DNA of 64,000 nucleotides from Actinomycetales bacterium (GCA_002748155.1 PDRO01000013.1:1-64000); one strand, 5' to 3'. Shown: positions 37,370 to 46,357, counted from the first letter of the stretch. Program-made: numbers and translations. The notes: generated by a model not told the origin, from the letters alone.

Positions 37370-39802
37370 TTACTTCTGTTCACCGATGGCTACGGTGCCG
37401 CTGCTGCCGTCCACCAGCAGGGTTGCACCGTCGGGCAAGCCGGTGGCCCCTGGGACTCCCAGCACCGCGGGGATACCGTATTCGCGGGCGACGATCGCCG
37501 CGTGCGACAGCGGGCCGCCCGTGTCTGCCACGACTGCGGTTGCCAGTGCGAACAGCGGTGTCCACGTGGGGTCCGTGTACGGGCATACCAACACTTCGCC
37601 GGCCTGTAGCCGACGGAATTCCTCGGGGGAGCGGATGACGCGGGCGGTTCCGGTGGCCAGGCCCGCACTGGCGGGCACGCCGCGCAGCGCGTCCGCGTCC
37701 GCGTCTGCCTGGCCGCGATCCCACCAGACCGCCTCCGCCATACCTCGCTTGCGACGCCGACGAGAGACGATCGGTTGCAGCGACAGTTGAGCGTCACGGC
37801 AGGCCTCTTCGACCTCCCGGAAGTAGAGGAAACGCAGATCGTCGGTTGTTTCTAGTTGGTGCCGGTCGACGAGGCGACGCGCGATTTCGTCCATGCCCTC
37901 CCGGGCGACACAGAAGAACTCCTCGGTCAGATACAGCGTGCCCTCGCGCGCAATGTGACGGGCGCGAAGCCGGTTGGCGTTGGTGCGCCATCGCCGCTGC
38001 AAGAACCGAGGCAGCTGCTGCTCGACGTCTCGTACCGGATCACGAGACTGGTCCTGTGTGAGTTGAATACCCCGCAGTGAGGCCACAAGTAAGGCATAGA
38101 GCGCCTCTGGTTCCTCGCGCCAAGAGCGATTCGAGAAGGGTAGCCACGGCTTGGGTGTTCTGGCCCCATGTTCGGCTAGGAAGACAACTACCTGGTCTAG
38201 GAACTCTGATCCCCGGTCAGACGTCGCGAGAGTCCGGCCTACCGTTCCCGGCTCCGCAGAGATGATCGTGTCGGCGATGCCGTAGTCGCGGGCTGTCGTC
38301 GCAAGGTTCGTTATTGCTGCGGTGATTTCTGCGGTCTTGTAGGGTGCGCCCGCATAGATGTCTTGGGGTTTCATTATGTGGCGCTGCCTGGCCAGCCTGA
38401 TTAGTATGTAAGCGATGGCCAGGTTTGCAAGCATGGGTAACGCGTACTTTGCATAGCGCGTGTTGGATATCGACACGACTTCTGCGACTGCGTCGCGAAC
38501 CAGTTGAAGCGAAGCATCGTCATCGGCTTCTGGCAACCCGTGAGCCCGTGTGGCCATCGCATTTAGTCGCCTGCGGAACGCGGCCTCGTCTTCAGGCCAT
38601 TTTGATGGGTCGTAGCGCGCACCCTTAGCCATCATGCACGGCAGCCGAACCAGCATTCTTGGGCTGGTGCGGGGCTTGCTGACACTGGTGTGAATGATGC
38701 CGTCATCGTCGCCCTGGATAAGCGTTGTCTCTTCGATGGTACGTAGGCCTGCCGTGCGCATCAGGTTGCCGATTGCGTCCATGACCCGATGCGCGACATG
38801 GAGGTCGAGGGGGAAGGGCGCTGGGAAGTGCTCGATTAAGTCGCTGCGCAACTCGCGCTCAATGCCTCCACGCACGGGGGTGTGGCCCTGCAGGCGGGAT
38901 CTGCTAGCTGTGATTGGTCGAGCCTGCAACAAGTACAACTTGTCTCCGACGAAGGCCCACTCTATGTCTTGCCCGGACTGATAGTGGGATTCCACCTGTT
39001 CGCCCAATGCAAGCAGTCGCATCAATTGCGTATCTGTGAGGCTTTGTCGGGCCCGGTCGCTTTCTGGGACATCGGTGGTGATCGTTCCACCGCCTGGAAC
39101 CTGATCGATACGGGTCTGCTTCGAGCCGATCTCCCTGCTCGACACCGCTCGTAGGCCGCGCGACAGTGAGAACGTGTCCGGTGTTACCAGTGCGGCAACG
39201 ACGGATTCACCGAGCCCGTAGGAGGAGCTAGCCAGCATCGCTGAATCGTCACCGGTGACGGGATCCCGGGTGAATAGCACCCCGGCGGTGTCGGCGGGTA
39301 TCAACGTCTGCACCACGACGGCCAATGACAATCCCTCGGTGGGCACGCCCTGCTGGCGGCGATAGTCGACCGCTCGGTCGGTCCACAGCGACGCCCAGCA
39401 TCGACGCACCGCATCCAGGAGTTCGTCGATGCCCAGCACGCCAAGGTAGGTGTCTTGTTGCCCGGCGAAACTTGCGTCCGCCAAGTCCTCGGCCGTTGCC
39501 GAGGAGCGGACGGCCACCATGGGCTCTCCAAGTTCGGCGTACGCCTCCCTGATGGCGGCCTCGACGGCTTCCGGTATCGACAGGGCGAGTATCCGCTGGC
39601 GCGCCGCAGCGGCGTCCCGGAGTGCGGCCTCGGCGCTGAGGGCGCCTGACAGCCCGGCGGTCGCTTGCCGATAGGCATCGGTGGTGACACAGAACCCGGG
39701 CGGTACGGGCAGGCTCGCCCGCGCGCATTCGCCAAGGTTGGCGCCCTTGCCTCCGACACGCTCCACGTCGGCGGTGGTGATGTCGTCGAACCACAGAATC
39801 AT
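37370..39802 (-). CDS. Rifamycin-phosphotransferase-like / PEP-synthase-like enzyme
   Basis: The 810-residue protein has an N-terminal ATP-binding domain (VERVGGKGANLGECARASLPVPPGF; MVAVRSSATAEDLADASFAGQQDTYLGV), a middle region of about 370 residues, and a C-terminal swivelling His domain (TGGPLSHAAIVAREYGIPAVLGVPG, catalytic His near residue 764). The PEP-binding barrel of true PEP synthase is absent. This order (ATP-middle-His, His domain last) and the length are those of rifampin phosphotransferase (RPH), which makes 21-phosphorifampin from ATP. A related unknown substrate is possible. I chose ATG 39802, with GGAG 8 nt upstream, over ATG 39829. The MFS gene follows directly. Confidence 0.82.
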   Translation of the reverse strand: MILWFDDITTADVERVGGKGANLGECARASLPVPPGFCVTTDAYRQATAGLSGALSAEAALRDAAAARQRILALSIPEAVEAAIREAYAELGEPMVAVRSSATAEDLADASFAGQQDTYLGVLGIDELLDAVRRCWASLWTDRAVDYRRQQGVPTEGLSLAVVVQTLIPADTAGVLFTRDPVTGDDSAMLASSSYGLGESVVAALVTPDTFSLSRGLRAVSSREIGSKQTRIDQVPGGGTITTDVPESDRARQSLTDTQLMRLLALGEQVESHYQSGQDIEWAFVGDKLYLLQARPITASRSRLQGHTPVRGGIERELRSDLIEHFPAPFPLDLHVAHRVMDAIGNLMRTAGLRTIEETTLIQGDDDGIIHTSVSKPRTSPRMLVRLPCMMAKGARYDPSKWPEDEAAFRRRLNAMATRAHGLPEADDDASLQLVRDAVAEVVSISNTRYAKYALPMLANLAIAYILIRLARQRHIMKPQDIYAGAPYKTAEITAAITNLATTARDYGIADTIISAEPGTVGRTLATSDRGSEFLDQVVVFLAEHGARTPKPWLPFSNRSWREEPEALYALLVASLRGIQLTQDQSRDPVRDVEQQLPRFLQRRWRTNANRLRARHIAREGTLYLTEEFFCVAREGMDEIARRLVDRHQLETTDDLRFLYFREVEEACRDAQLSLQPIVSRRRRKRGMAEAVWWDRGQADADADALRGVPASAGLATGTARVIRSPEEFRRLQAGEVLVCPYTDPTWTPLFALATAVVADTGGPLSHAAIVAREYGIPAVLGVPGATGLPDGATLLVDGSSGTVAIGEQK

Positions 39803-39846
39803 CGGTGTTCTCCACTCCTCTACGTCCATAGTGCTGGTTATGATGG

Positions 39847-39866
39847 TACTCTATGAACGTAGAGTA
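39847..39866. promoter_or_regulatory. Palindromic operator in the divergent RPH-like/TetR promoter region
   Basis: A perfect 7-bp inverted repeat TACTCTA-TGAACG-TAGAGTA lies between the divergent RPH-like gene (start 39802) and TetR gene (start 39900). It is the only strong symmetric element in the 97-base gap, so it is the likely TetR binding site controlling both directions. Confidence 0.65.
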
Positions 39867-39899
39867 GAAAACGGCTCGAGCCTAAGGGGTGACAACGAA

Positions 39900-40481
39900 A
39901 TGGCAGACCGTCGCACGGAGATCGCGGACGCCGGCGTCCGAATCCTTGCGACTAGCGGGGCCCGGGCGCTCACCCACCTGAACGTTGATCGCGAGCTTGG
40001 TTTGGCTGATGGTTCCACCTCGTACTATGCGCGGACGCGGCGGGATCTGATCGCCCTCATCGTCGACCGGTTGGGTACGCGGAGGATGGAGGATCTTTCA
40101 ATGCTGCGAGCTGATGGCACCCCCACTGCGCGGGATGCGGCTCGCATGCTGGTCGCAGGGCTAGACGCCACGATGAAGCGTGCGGACGAACACCGTGCCC
40201 GGCTCGTGCTGCTGTTGGAGTGTCAGCACGACCCGGAGCTGAGCCACACCCTGGCCACTCGGCCACCTGTCCGGGAGTCGTTCACCCAAGCAGCCAAGGA
40301 CTTGCTCCGCGCACTCGGTTCGGCCAGCCCTGAGGCACATGCCCGAGACCTCGTCGGTCTCGTTGATGCACTCGTGATGCAGCGGATCATCCGAACCGCC
40401 GTTGTCGATGAACACGCGATCATCGCCGCCTACCTCACCGGGGTGCTGAGCGCAGGCGCCGACGCGCCGGCGGTCTCATAG
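39900..40481 (+). CDS. TetR-family regulator of the RPH-like cassette
   Basis: This 193-residue TetR protein begins MADRRTEIADAGVRILATSGARALTHLNVDRELGLADGSTSYYARTRRDLIALIVDRL, a full HTH domain. Its C-terminal domain has RMLVAGLDATMKRADEHRARLVLLLECQHDPEL. Divergent placement from the RPH-like/MFS operon across the palindrome at 39847 marks it as the local regulator. ATG 39900 follows AAGGGG. Longer starts would run through the operator. A decayed relative lies at 34.5 kb. Confidence 0.9.
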   Translation: MADRRTEIADAGVRILATSGARALTHLNVDRELGLADGSTSYYARTRRDLIALIVDRLGTRRMEDLSMLRADGTPTARDAARMLVAGLDATMKRADEHRARLVLLLECQHDPELSHTLATRPPVRESFTQAAKDLLRALGSASPEAHARDLVGLVDALVMQRIIRTAVVDEHAIIAAYLTGVLSAGADAPAVS

Positions 40482-40675
40482 TCGGAAGATCGGAGGCTCG
40501 AACCCTCGTTGCCTTGTTGGTAGCCCCGGGTTGGAGTCCCGGTCACCGGGGACTCGGTACTAGCCTCGGGAACGCGTGGGCCGGACGCCAGAGCATCCAC
40601 CCGGACCCGATGATCCGCCAACTCAGCGTGCACACGGACGAGTCAAGGGGAGTTCCGGTAGGTGATGCCCGGCGT

Positions 40676-41545
40676 TCAGACAACCCAGCCGTGGCCGACC
40701 GGCAGGCTGGTCGGGGCGTGGATGACCTTGGCCAGCTGACGGGCTTGGGCGACCATGCGGTCTGCGGAATCCCAGACTTCGGAGTCCTCCTCGACGAAAC
40801 CACCGGCGAGGTTGGTGGACGTGATCTCGACCCGCAACCAGCCGGGTGCTGGCCGGGCGCGCACGTGGACCGTGAGCTCGAGTGTCGGCACCCAGCCGGA
40901 GACTCCGAGGTCCCAGGCGATCGGCGGGAAGGCATCGACGACCAAGGGCAACAGCAGAGTGTCCGGGTCACGGCCGTCGCGCATCCGGAACCAGGCGCGC
41001 AGCTGTCCGAGCCCGGACGGGCGCCCGTCCGGGCCGCCGGTGGTGTCGGGGTCGATGAGCATGTCGTAGTGCTGCATGACCTCGACCTCGTCACGCGGGT
41101 AGCCGGGCAGGTCGTCGATGTGGATGCACTCGTCCTGTGGAGGCAGATAGGGGGGACGGGCGATCCCGACTGCTTCGGGCGCGGACGTGCCCAGGTCGGC
41201 AAAGGTGGCGAGCGCTCGCAGCCGCTCCTTGGGCTCACCATCGGCCCCGGCCTGCACGACGTTCGCCTGGCCGGTCGACATCGAACGACCCGACCGAATG
41301 ATCTCGGTATGAATCTCCGCCGGGCCTGGATCGGCGGCTGCGAGATAGAAGGCGCTGACGCAGATCGGGTCGGGGTGGCCCAACTCGGTCTCCACCCGCT
41401 CCAGCAGGCCTTTGACCGCAGCTGAGACGGTCAACCCACCGTTGATCGGGCCCCGGTGCACCCGCCACGAGGGCGGCAGATCGGCGATGAACAGCTCCGG
41501 GGTCAGAGTCGGCGTCATGGCCACTGCATCGTCGAAGTCGCTCAT
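40676..41545 (-). CDS. TesB-like acyl-CoA thioesterase (4HBT_3 double hot-dog)
   Basis: This 289-residue protein has the double hot-dog thioesterase pattern: N-terminal WRVHRGPINGGLTVSAAVKGLLERV and CVSAFYLAAADPGPAEIHTEIIRSGRSMSTGQANVVQ, and C-terminal half LELTVHVRARPAPGWLRVEITSTNLAGGFVEEDSEVWDSADRMVAQARQLA. It hydrolyses acyl-CoA of unknown chain type. Its ATG overlaps the stop of the monooxygenase gene as ATGA, so the two are coupled. That suggests a role in degrading or releasing an aromatic or fatty acyl-CoA. Confidence 0.87.
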   Translation of the reverse strand: MSDFDDAVAMTPTLTPELFIADLPPSWRVHRGPINGGLTVSAAVKGLLERVETELGHPDPICVSAFYLAAADPGPAEIHTEIIRSGRSMSTGQANVVQAGADGEPKERLRALATFADLGTSAPEAVGIARPPYLPPQDECIHIDDLPGYPRDEVEVMQHYDMLIDPDTTGGPDGRPSGLGQLRAWFRMRDGRDPDTLLLPLVVDAFPPIAWDLGVSGWVPTLELTVHVRARPAPGWLRVEITSTNLAGGFVEEDSEVWDSADRMVAQARQLAKVIHAPTSLPVGHGWVV

Positions 41546-43488
41546 CGAGCCTCACCTCCCGGGTAGCCCTGCTCGGTCGCGGCATGCACACTGTCCAGCC
41601 GGTCGTCCTTACCGAGCTCGACGGCGCTGCCGAGCGCAGATGCGAAGCGGTTGACCGGCACCAGGCTGCCGAGCAGGAACGCCAGCCTGGTGAGCATTCC
41701 CTCACGATCCTGTTGGTCCACCCGGTCGATGGCGTCGGACAAGCTCAGCCATAGATGCTCCAGATGCCGGTCGGCCGGTGGGGTCGTGTCCGGCCACTCC
41801 GGGGCCATCCGTCCGCCTTCGGGAGCCTGGCCGGACCGGATCGAGTCGGACACCTGGTCGAGATCGGTCGGGTCGACCAGTCGGGCCAGCAACAGCCCGT
41901 CCGGGCGCACGACGAAGACTTCGCCGTCGCGGGCACCGAGGGCCCACTGCAGCTGCTCGTCGACGATCATCGGATGGCCGATCGGCGTGGCGGTGCCGTT
42001 GACCAGCACGAGCTGAGTCGGCTCCGGGGCCAACTCCTTGGCCAGGCGCTCCGCACCGGCGGTGACTGCGGCATACATGCTGTCGTCGAAACCGAAAGCC
42101 AGCAGGCCGAAACCGTTGCCGCGCAGGACGTTCAGGGTAGTCGCGGACCCGTCCTCGCCGACCACCCGCCAGTCGGGAACCGGGTCTCCCGGAAGCGTGC
42201 CCCGGGCCTGGGTATCGGCATGCCAGGTCAGCATGGACGTGTGTGCGTGGGTCGCGCTGGACTGGCGCGGGTTGATGAGGAAGCCGAACGCCGGGTATGC
42301 CGCGGACAAGCGCAGGATGGCCTCACGGGTGTCGACGTAGCCCTGGGTGCCGGGGGTCATGATCCGGGTCGACTTGGCGGCGTTGCTGACGTTCTGCTCC
42401 CACGCCGAGCGACGCTCCACGGCATACGCCTGCAACAGGGCGGGTTCGGCGCGGTCGTCGATGACCGCAGCCAGCATCCACGCCAGGGTCTCGGCGTCCT
42501 CCAACCCCGAGTTCAGTCCCCGCACCCCGAAAATAGGCACCAGGTGCGCTGCGTCTCCGGCGAAGATGACCCGGCCGTGCACGAAGTCATCGAGCGCCCG
42601 GGCGTGCGCCATATAGAGGCCATGCCACTCCAGGGTCCACGGCACGTCGTTGCCCAGCCAGTCGAGATGCTGGGCGATCTGCTCACGGATCCGGTCCTCT
42701 TGCAGCTCCGCGTCGACATCGGCTCGTGGGTCGATCTGGTAGTCGACCCGCCAGATGTCATGGGGTTGACGGTGCATGAGCACCGTCGAGCCGGGGTTGG
42801 TCGGCGGGTCGAACCACACTCGCCGCTCGACCGGCAGGTCCGAAGGCCAATGAATGTCGGCGATGACGTAGCGACCCTCGTAGCTGGTTCCCTCCAAGCT
42901 CAGCCCGGCCAGCTCACGCATCCTGCTGCGACCACCATCGGTGGCGACCAGCCACCTGGCCCGCAGCGTCCGCAGGCCCTCGACCGTCGACACACCGACT
43001 TCGACGACTGATCCGTCATCGTGGAACCCGACCACCTCGGCCCGCCAGGCCAGGGTCACCAACGGGTCGGCCAGGATCCGGTCGACCATGATCTGCTCAA
43101 GCTCCGACTGGCCGATGTTGACCATCGGAGCCCGCACGTCATGCTCGGCCATCGGCATCCGGAAGGAGATGACTTCGGCTTCGCGGAAGTAGCTGCGCCC
43201 ACCGAGCCACGGGAGGGCGGTCTCCTCGACGGCTTCGCCGAACCCGAGCCGGTGCGCAACTTCGAGGCTGTGGCGAGAGATGCAGATGGCCCGGCTGCCG
43301 AACGACACCGTGTCGGCGGCTTCGAGCACCGTGACTCGAATGCCACGCTGCGCCAAGCCCAGTGCCACCGCCATTCCGACGGGGCCGGCGCCGACGACGA
43401 CGACCGGCAAAGGGTCGGTATCGGGCCCCATCGAGGTCAAGGAGGAAGCCGGATAGCTCTTCGGGCGGTGATACGGCGAGCTGTCCAT
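41542..43488 (-). CDS. FAD-dependent aromatic monooxygenase (MhpA-like)
   Basis: This 648-residue class A flavoprotein hydroxylase has the FAD dinucleotide site VVVVGAGPVGMAVALGLAQRG near residue 30, the DG motif VATDGGRSRMRELAGL, and the GD motif GRVIFAGDAAHLVPIFGVRGLNSGLEDAETLAW. After the hydroxylase domains come a thioredoxin-like C-terminal domain (DWRVVGEDGSATTLN) and an extra about 100-residue helical end. MhpA-type enzymes hydroxylate phenylpropionates; the substrate here is unknown. The start at ATG 43488 (CAGGAG site) is far better than an in-frame start 183 bases upstream. Confidence 0.87.
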   Translation of the reverse strand: MDSSPYHRPKSYPASSLTSMGPDTDPLPVVVVGAGPVGMAVALGLAQRGIRVTVLEAADTVSFGSRAICISRHSLEVAHRLGFGEAVEETALPWLGGRSYFREAEVISFRMPMAEHDVRAPMVNIGQSELEQIMVDRILADPLVTLAWRAEVVGFHDDGSVVEVGVSTVEGLRTLRARWLVATDGGRSRMRELAGLSLEGTSYEGRYVIADIHWPSDLPVERRVWFDPPTNPGSTVLMHRQPHDIWRVDYQIDPRADVDAELQEDRIREQIAQHLDWLGNDVPWTLEWHGLYMAHARALDDFVHGRVIFAGDAAHLVPIFGVRGLNSGLEDAETLAWMLAAVIDDRAEPALLQAYAVERRSAWEQNVSNAAKSTRIMTPGTQGYVDTREAILRLSAAYPAFGFLINPRQSSATHAHTSMLTWHADTQARGTLPGDPVPDWRVVGEDGSATTLNVLRGNGFGLLAFGFDDSMYAAVTAGAERLAKELAPEPTQLVLVNGTATPIGHPMIVDEQLQWALGARDGEVFVVRPDGLLLARLVDPTDLDQVSDSIRSGQAPEGGRMAPEWPDTTPPADRHLEHLWLSLSDAIDRVDQQDREGMLTRLAFLLGSLVPVNRFASALGSAVELGKDDRLDSVHAATEQGYPGGEAR

Positions 43489-43688
43489 CGGGGCTCCTGG
43501 ATGCTCGATCTGGTGATGTCGGGGTATCCCAGGTGTATCACCCGGTGGCCTCGGCGGCTGGCGTGCTGTGGTGCGGAGCTTTAGCGGATATTGCGCGGCA
43601 GCCGGGGTGACGTGGGCCACGGGCTGCCGTTCGGCAGGCAGCCGAAACGTCCGCCCGTCGGAGCGGGTCACCTCGAACGCCCTGGCGG

Positions 43689-44147
43689 TCAGCCGCCTTG
43701 CGGGCCGGCGAAGAGGCGCGAGGTGTTGATGCTCGGCGCGTGGTGGTGGCTGGCCAACTCGACGTAGGTGCGCCCGAGCTGGTCCTTGATCGCGCCGATC
43801 AGGTGCGCCACCATGACCAGGCCCTCGGCGAGATGGTCAGAATCCACTTCGTCGACGAGGAACTGCCAGATCGTCTCTTCCAACGCGTTGAAGGCGGTCT
43901 GGATCTCCTCCAACTGGTATCCGGCGTTGAAGCGTGCGTGTGCGACCCGTTTGCCGTGCTCGATGACCGGCAGTGGGTTGCGCTTTTTCAAGGCCGTGAT
44001 GAGCGTGGTCATCGACTTGCCGAGCCGCTGCTGCAGCACTTCTGGCTCGACGTGTTTGTAGGGCGGCACCAACCGGTGTTCCAGCAGTTCCACTGCTTCG
44101 TCGACAAGGGAGTCCGCGCGACTCTCCAGAGCCTCGATGAGCTCCAT
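43689..44147 (-). CDS. RsbRD N-terminal-domain-like sensor protein
   Basis: This 152-residue all-helical protein has ELIEALESRADSLVDEAVELLEHRLVPPYKHVEPEVLQQRLGKSM, PVIEHGKRVAHARFNAGYQLEEIQTAFNALEETIWQFLVDE, and a His-rich end. This is the RsbRD_N (globin-like RsbR/RsbT co-antagonist) domain without a STAS domain. Such stand-alone domains are thought to sense a small molecule or redox state. ATG 44147 has GAGGAAGG upstream. It stands between the monooxygenase and the carboxyltransferase on the same strand; its partner is not obvious. Confidence 0.75.
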   Translation of the reverse strand: MELIEALESRADSLVDEAVELLEHRLVPPYKHVEPEVLQQRLGKSMTTLITALKKRNPLPVIEHGKRVAHARFNAGYQLEEIQTAFNALEETIWQFLVDEVDSDHLAEGLVMVAHLIGAIKDQLGRTYVELASHHHAPSINTSRLFAGPQGG

Positions 44148-44310
44148 GGGATGCCTTCCTCGTGGGTACCGGCGCGTGCCCACACAGATCAGGGCCCGAT
44201 GCCGGGGGATATCCGTCTATCACATCGTAGACGGCGCCGGGGAACTGGCGGCGACCGGGCAGCATTCCGATGGCGACGGGGCCCTCGGTTCGGCGCTGGT
44301 GCGCTCGATC

Positions 44311-45831
44311 TCACATGCCGAGCGCCCGGTAGCGGGCTAGCCGGGCCTCGAGACGCTCATGCGGGCCGGCGCGCCAGAGCTCGTCGAGTTCGGTGTGGAT
44401 CGCCTCGGCCATCCGCTGGCAGAAGGCCTCGGGCTCCTCGGCGGCGTCCGGGTGCTCCGGGACGATCCGGTCGACGATGCCGTCGGCTTTCAGGTCGGTG
44501 GAGCGCACCCGCTGCGATTCGGCCAGCTCGTGGGCTCGGTCGATGGTGCGGTGCACGATCGCCGACGCACCCTCGGGCGGCAGCGGTGAGAGCCAGGCGT
44601 GCTGGGCACAGATGACCCGGTCGGCCGGCAGGATCGCCAACGCTCCACCACCGGTGCCCTGCCCGAGCAACACACACAGGGTGGGCGCCGGGAGCATGAC
44701 CAGGTCGGCGATCGACCGGGCGATCTCGCCGGCCAGCCCGCCCTCTTCGGCCTCCTTGGACAGGGCCGCGCCCTCGGTGTCAATGATCGACACGAGTGGC
44801 AGGTCCAGGTCGGCGGCAAGCCGGATGCCGCGCCGGGCAACCCGCAGCCCACCCGGTCCGAGCGGTTCTTCGAGGGTTTGGGCGTGCCGGTCCTGGCCGA
44901 GCACGAGCGCCGGGGTGCCGCCGAACCGGGCCAACGCCAGCAGCATCCCCGGGTCGTGCTCTCCTTGACCGGTGCCGCGCAGCAACAGCACGTCCGAGGC
45001 ACCGAGTTTGAGCAGTGTCTTGACCCCGGGCCGATCCAATCGGCGGGACAACACGATCGAGTCCCACGCGCTCTCGGGGGGCTCCAGCCCGGCATACGGG
45101 TCTTCGTGCGGCTCGTCGGGCCGGCCGATCGGCTCGTGATCGGTATGCCGGGCATCGAGCACGTTGAGGGTGCGGTCGGCCAGCTCGGCCAGTCGCTCCA
45201 CCGGCACGATGGCGTCGACGAGCCCGCAAGCGTGCAGGTTCTCGGCGGTCTGCACCCCATCGGGGAAGGGTCTCCCGTAGAGCGCCGAGTAGACCCGGGT
45301 GCCGAGGAAGCCGATCATCGCACCCGGCTCGGCGGCTGTGACGTGCCCGAGTGAACCCCAGGAGGCGAACACCCCGCCGGTGGTCGGGTGGCGTAGGTAG
45401 ACGATGTAGGGGATCCCGGCCGATTTCAGCTGGGCGACGGCGGCCGAGATCTTCACCATTCCGAGGAAGGCCGGGGTGCCCTCCTGCATCCGGGTGCCAC
45501 CCGACGAAGGAGCTGCGAAGAGCGGGAGTTCTTCACGCCGGGCTCTCTCGAAAGCCAGCACGATCCGCTCGGCCGCCGCTCGGCCGATCGATCCGGCGAG
45601 GAACCGGAACTCCCCGGCGACCAGGGCCACCCGGCGGCCCTTGATCCGCCCTTCGCCGGTGATCACCGACTCGTCCGTGCCGGCCTGCTCGGCCGCTTCG
45701 GCGAGCTCCGCGGCATACGTCGAGCCGGGCTCGGCGACCGGCAGAGCCGGGGCATCCCAACTGGCCCAACTGCCCGGGTCGACGACCGCTTCGATGAGCT
45801 CTCGCGCGCCGAGACGTTTCGATCCGGCCAT
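44311..45831 (-). CDS. Acyl-CoA carboxylase carboxyltransferase (AccD/AccA-type fusion)
   Basis: This 506-residue carboxyltransferase has the N-terminal half of AccD type (ITGEGRIKGRRVALVAGEFRFLAGSIG, RMQEGTPAFLGMVKISAA) without a visible zinc finger. The C-terminal half is AccA type (FGGTPALVLGQDR, PLVSIIDTEGAALSKEAEEGGLAGEIARSIADLVMLPAPTLCVLLGQGTGGGALAILPADRVI). This fused form transfers carboxyl from biotin to acetyl-CoA or propionyl-CoA. No biotin carboxylase or carrier is adjacent. Its ATG overlaps the stop of the preceding FlK-like thioesterase (TGATG), so the two are coupled. Confidence 0.88.
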   Translation of the reverse strand: MAGSKRLGARELIEAVVDPGSWASWDAPALPVAEPGSTYAAELAEAAEQAGTDESVITGEGRIKGRRVALVAGEFRFLAGSIGRAAAERIVLAFERARREELPLFAAPSSGGTRMQEGTPAFLGMVKISAAVAQLKSAGIPYIVYLRHPTTGGVFASWGSLGHVTAAEPGAMIGFLGTRVYSALYGRPFPDGVQTAENLHACGLVDAIVPVERLAELADRTLNVLDARHTDHEPIGRPDEPHEDPYAGLEPPESAWDSIVLSRRLDRPGVKTLLKLGASDVLLLRGTGQGEHDPGMLLALARFGGTPALVLGQDRHAQTLEEPLGPGGLRVARRGIRLAADLDLPLVSIIDTEGAALSKEAEEGGLAGEIARSIADLVMLPAPTLCVLLGQGTGGGALAILPADRVICAQHAWLSPLPPEGASAIVHRTIDRAHELAESQRVRSTDLKADGIVDRIVPEHPDAAEEPEAFCQRMAEAIHTELDELWRAGPHERLEARLARYRALGM

Positions 45832-46208
45832 CAGCCCAGCCTTTCCAGGAATCGGGTGGTGTCGACGATGTGGCGGTGGATCTCGCCAGTGGCAACTACG
45901 ACGCCGCTGTCGTCGAGGGCTCGGACCGGGTAGACCAGCCGCCGACCATCGACCATCGGCTCGTCGCACTCGCACGTCACGATCGCGCCGACCAGCGTTG
46001 CCTTGAGGTGTTCGACGCGCACGTGTGTGCCCACACTCGTGGCACCTGGTTCGGTGATCTGCCGGGCTGCGTGGAAGGTCGTCTGCTCCAGCCACTGGAC
46101 GAGCCTGGGTGTGGCCAGCACAGCTAGCTCGCCGCTGCCCACCTGCTGTGCGGTATCGGCCTGGGTGACCGTGTGCTCACGAGACACACGGGGTCCGGCG
46201 CCGGCCAT
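45831..46208 (-). CDS. FlK-like hot-dog thioesterase
   Basis: This 125-residue protein fits the fluoroacetyl-CoA thioesterase-like hot-dog group: EHTVTQADTAQQVGSGELAVLATPRLVQWLEQTTFHAA, then TSVGTHVRVEHLKATLVGAIVTCECDEP. The conserved Thr/Glu/His set is present in a plausible arrangement. The TGATG overlap with the carboxyltransferase suggests that it trims an unwanted acyl-CoA or malonyl product. The start (ATG 46208) has no strong SD and is uncertain. It is divergent from leuS across the repeat array. Confidence 0.82.
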   Translation of the reverse strand: MAGAGPRVSREHTVTQADTAQQVGSGELAVLATPRLVQWLEQTTFHAARQITEPGATSVGTHVRVEHLKATLVGAIVTCECDEPMVDGRRLVYPVRALDDSGVVVATGEIHRHIVDTTRFLERLG

Positions 46209-46267
46209 GGCCGCGAGTCTAGTGATCGGGCCCCGGCGACGTGCGGCATACGGGTTTTCGCTCGACC

Positions 46268-46281
46268 CGATAAATTTGTCG
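46268..46281. promoter_or_regulatory. Palindromic site between the thioesterase and leuS
   Basis: CGATAAATTTGTCG is a near-palindrome (one mismatched pair) in the 160-base divergent region, overlapping a possible -10 (TAAATT). It is a candidate operator or divergent promoter element. Confidence 0.35.
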
Positions 46282-46292
46282 CGTCCCCGGCG

Positions 46293-46357
46293 ACTGAGCG
46301 CCGAGACTGAGCGCCGAGACTGAGCCACGAGACTAAGCCCCGAGACTAAGCACGGAG
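46293..46357 (+). repeat. Five 13-bp direct repeats in the leuS 5' region
   Basis: The units are ACTGAGCGCCGAG (46293), the same again (46306), ACTGAGCCACGAG (46319), ACTAAGCCCCGAG (46332) and ACTAAGCACGGAG (46345). The last copy supplies the GGAG used as the leuS ribosome binding site, 11 bases before the ATG. Divergence increases toward leuS. Confidence 0.8.

Larger units (their letters stand above)
24012..40500. mobile_element. Degraded accessory island anchored at tRNA-Ala
   Basis: This region lies between the conserved nadD-rsfS-tRNA-Ala block and high-GC chromosomal-type genes at 40.7 kb. It contains a serine-recombinase remnant against the tRNA, an IS256 remnant, at least four other broken genes, three multidrug-type pumps, and several genes with visibly lower GC (25.6-27.1, 30.0-30.6, 34.9-35.8 kb). 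I could not find an exact second copy of the tRNA-Ala 3' end near 40.5 kb; only a poor T-arm-like match (GGGTTGGAGTCCC) is present. The right boundary is therefore approximate. Several layered insertions are more likely than one element. Confidence 0.55.

Noticed and set aside
40500..40570. Second attachment site for the tRNA-Ala island
   Set aside because: GGGTTGGAGTCCC near 40530 resembles the T-arm GGGTTCGAGTCCC, but flanking bases do not match the tRNA end, so it is too weak to call.
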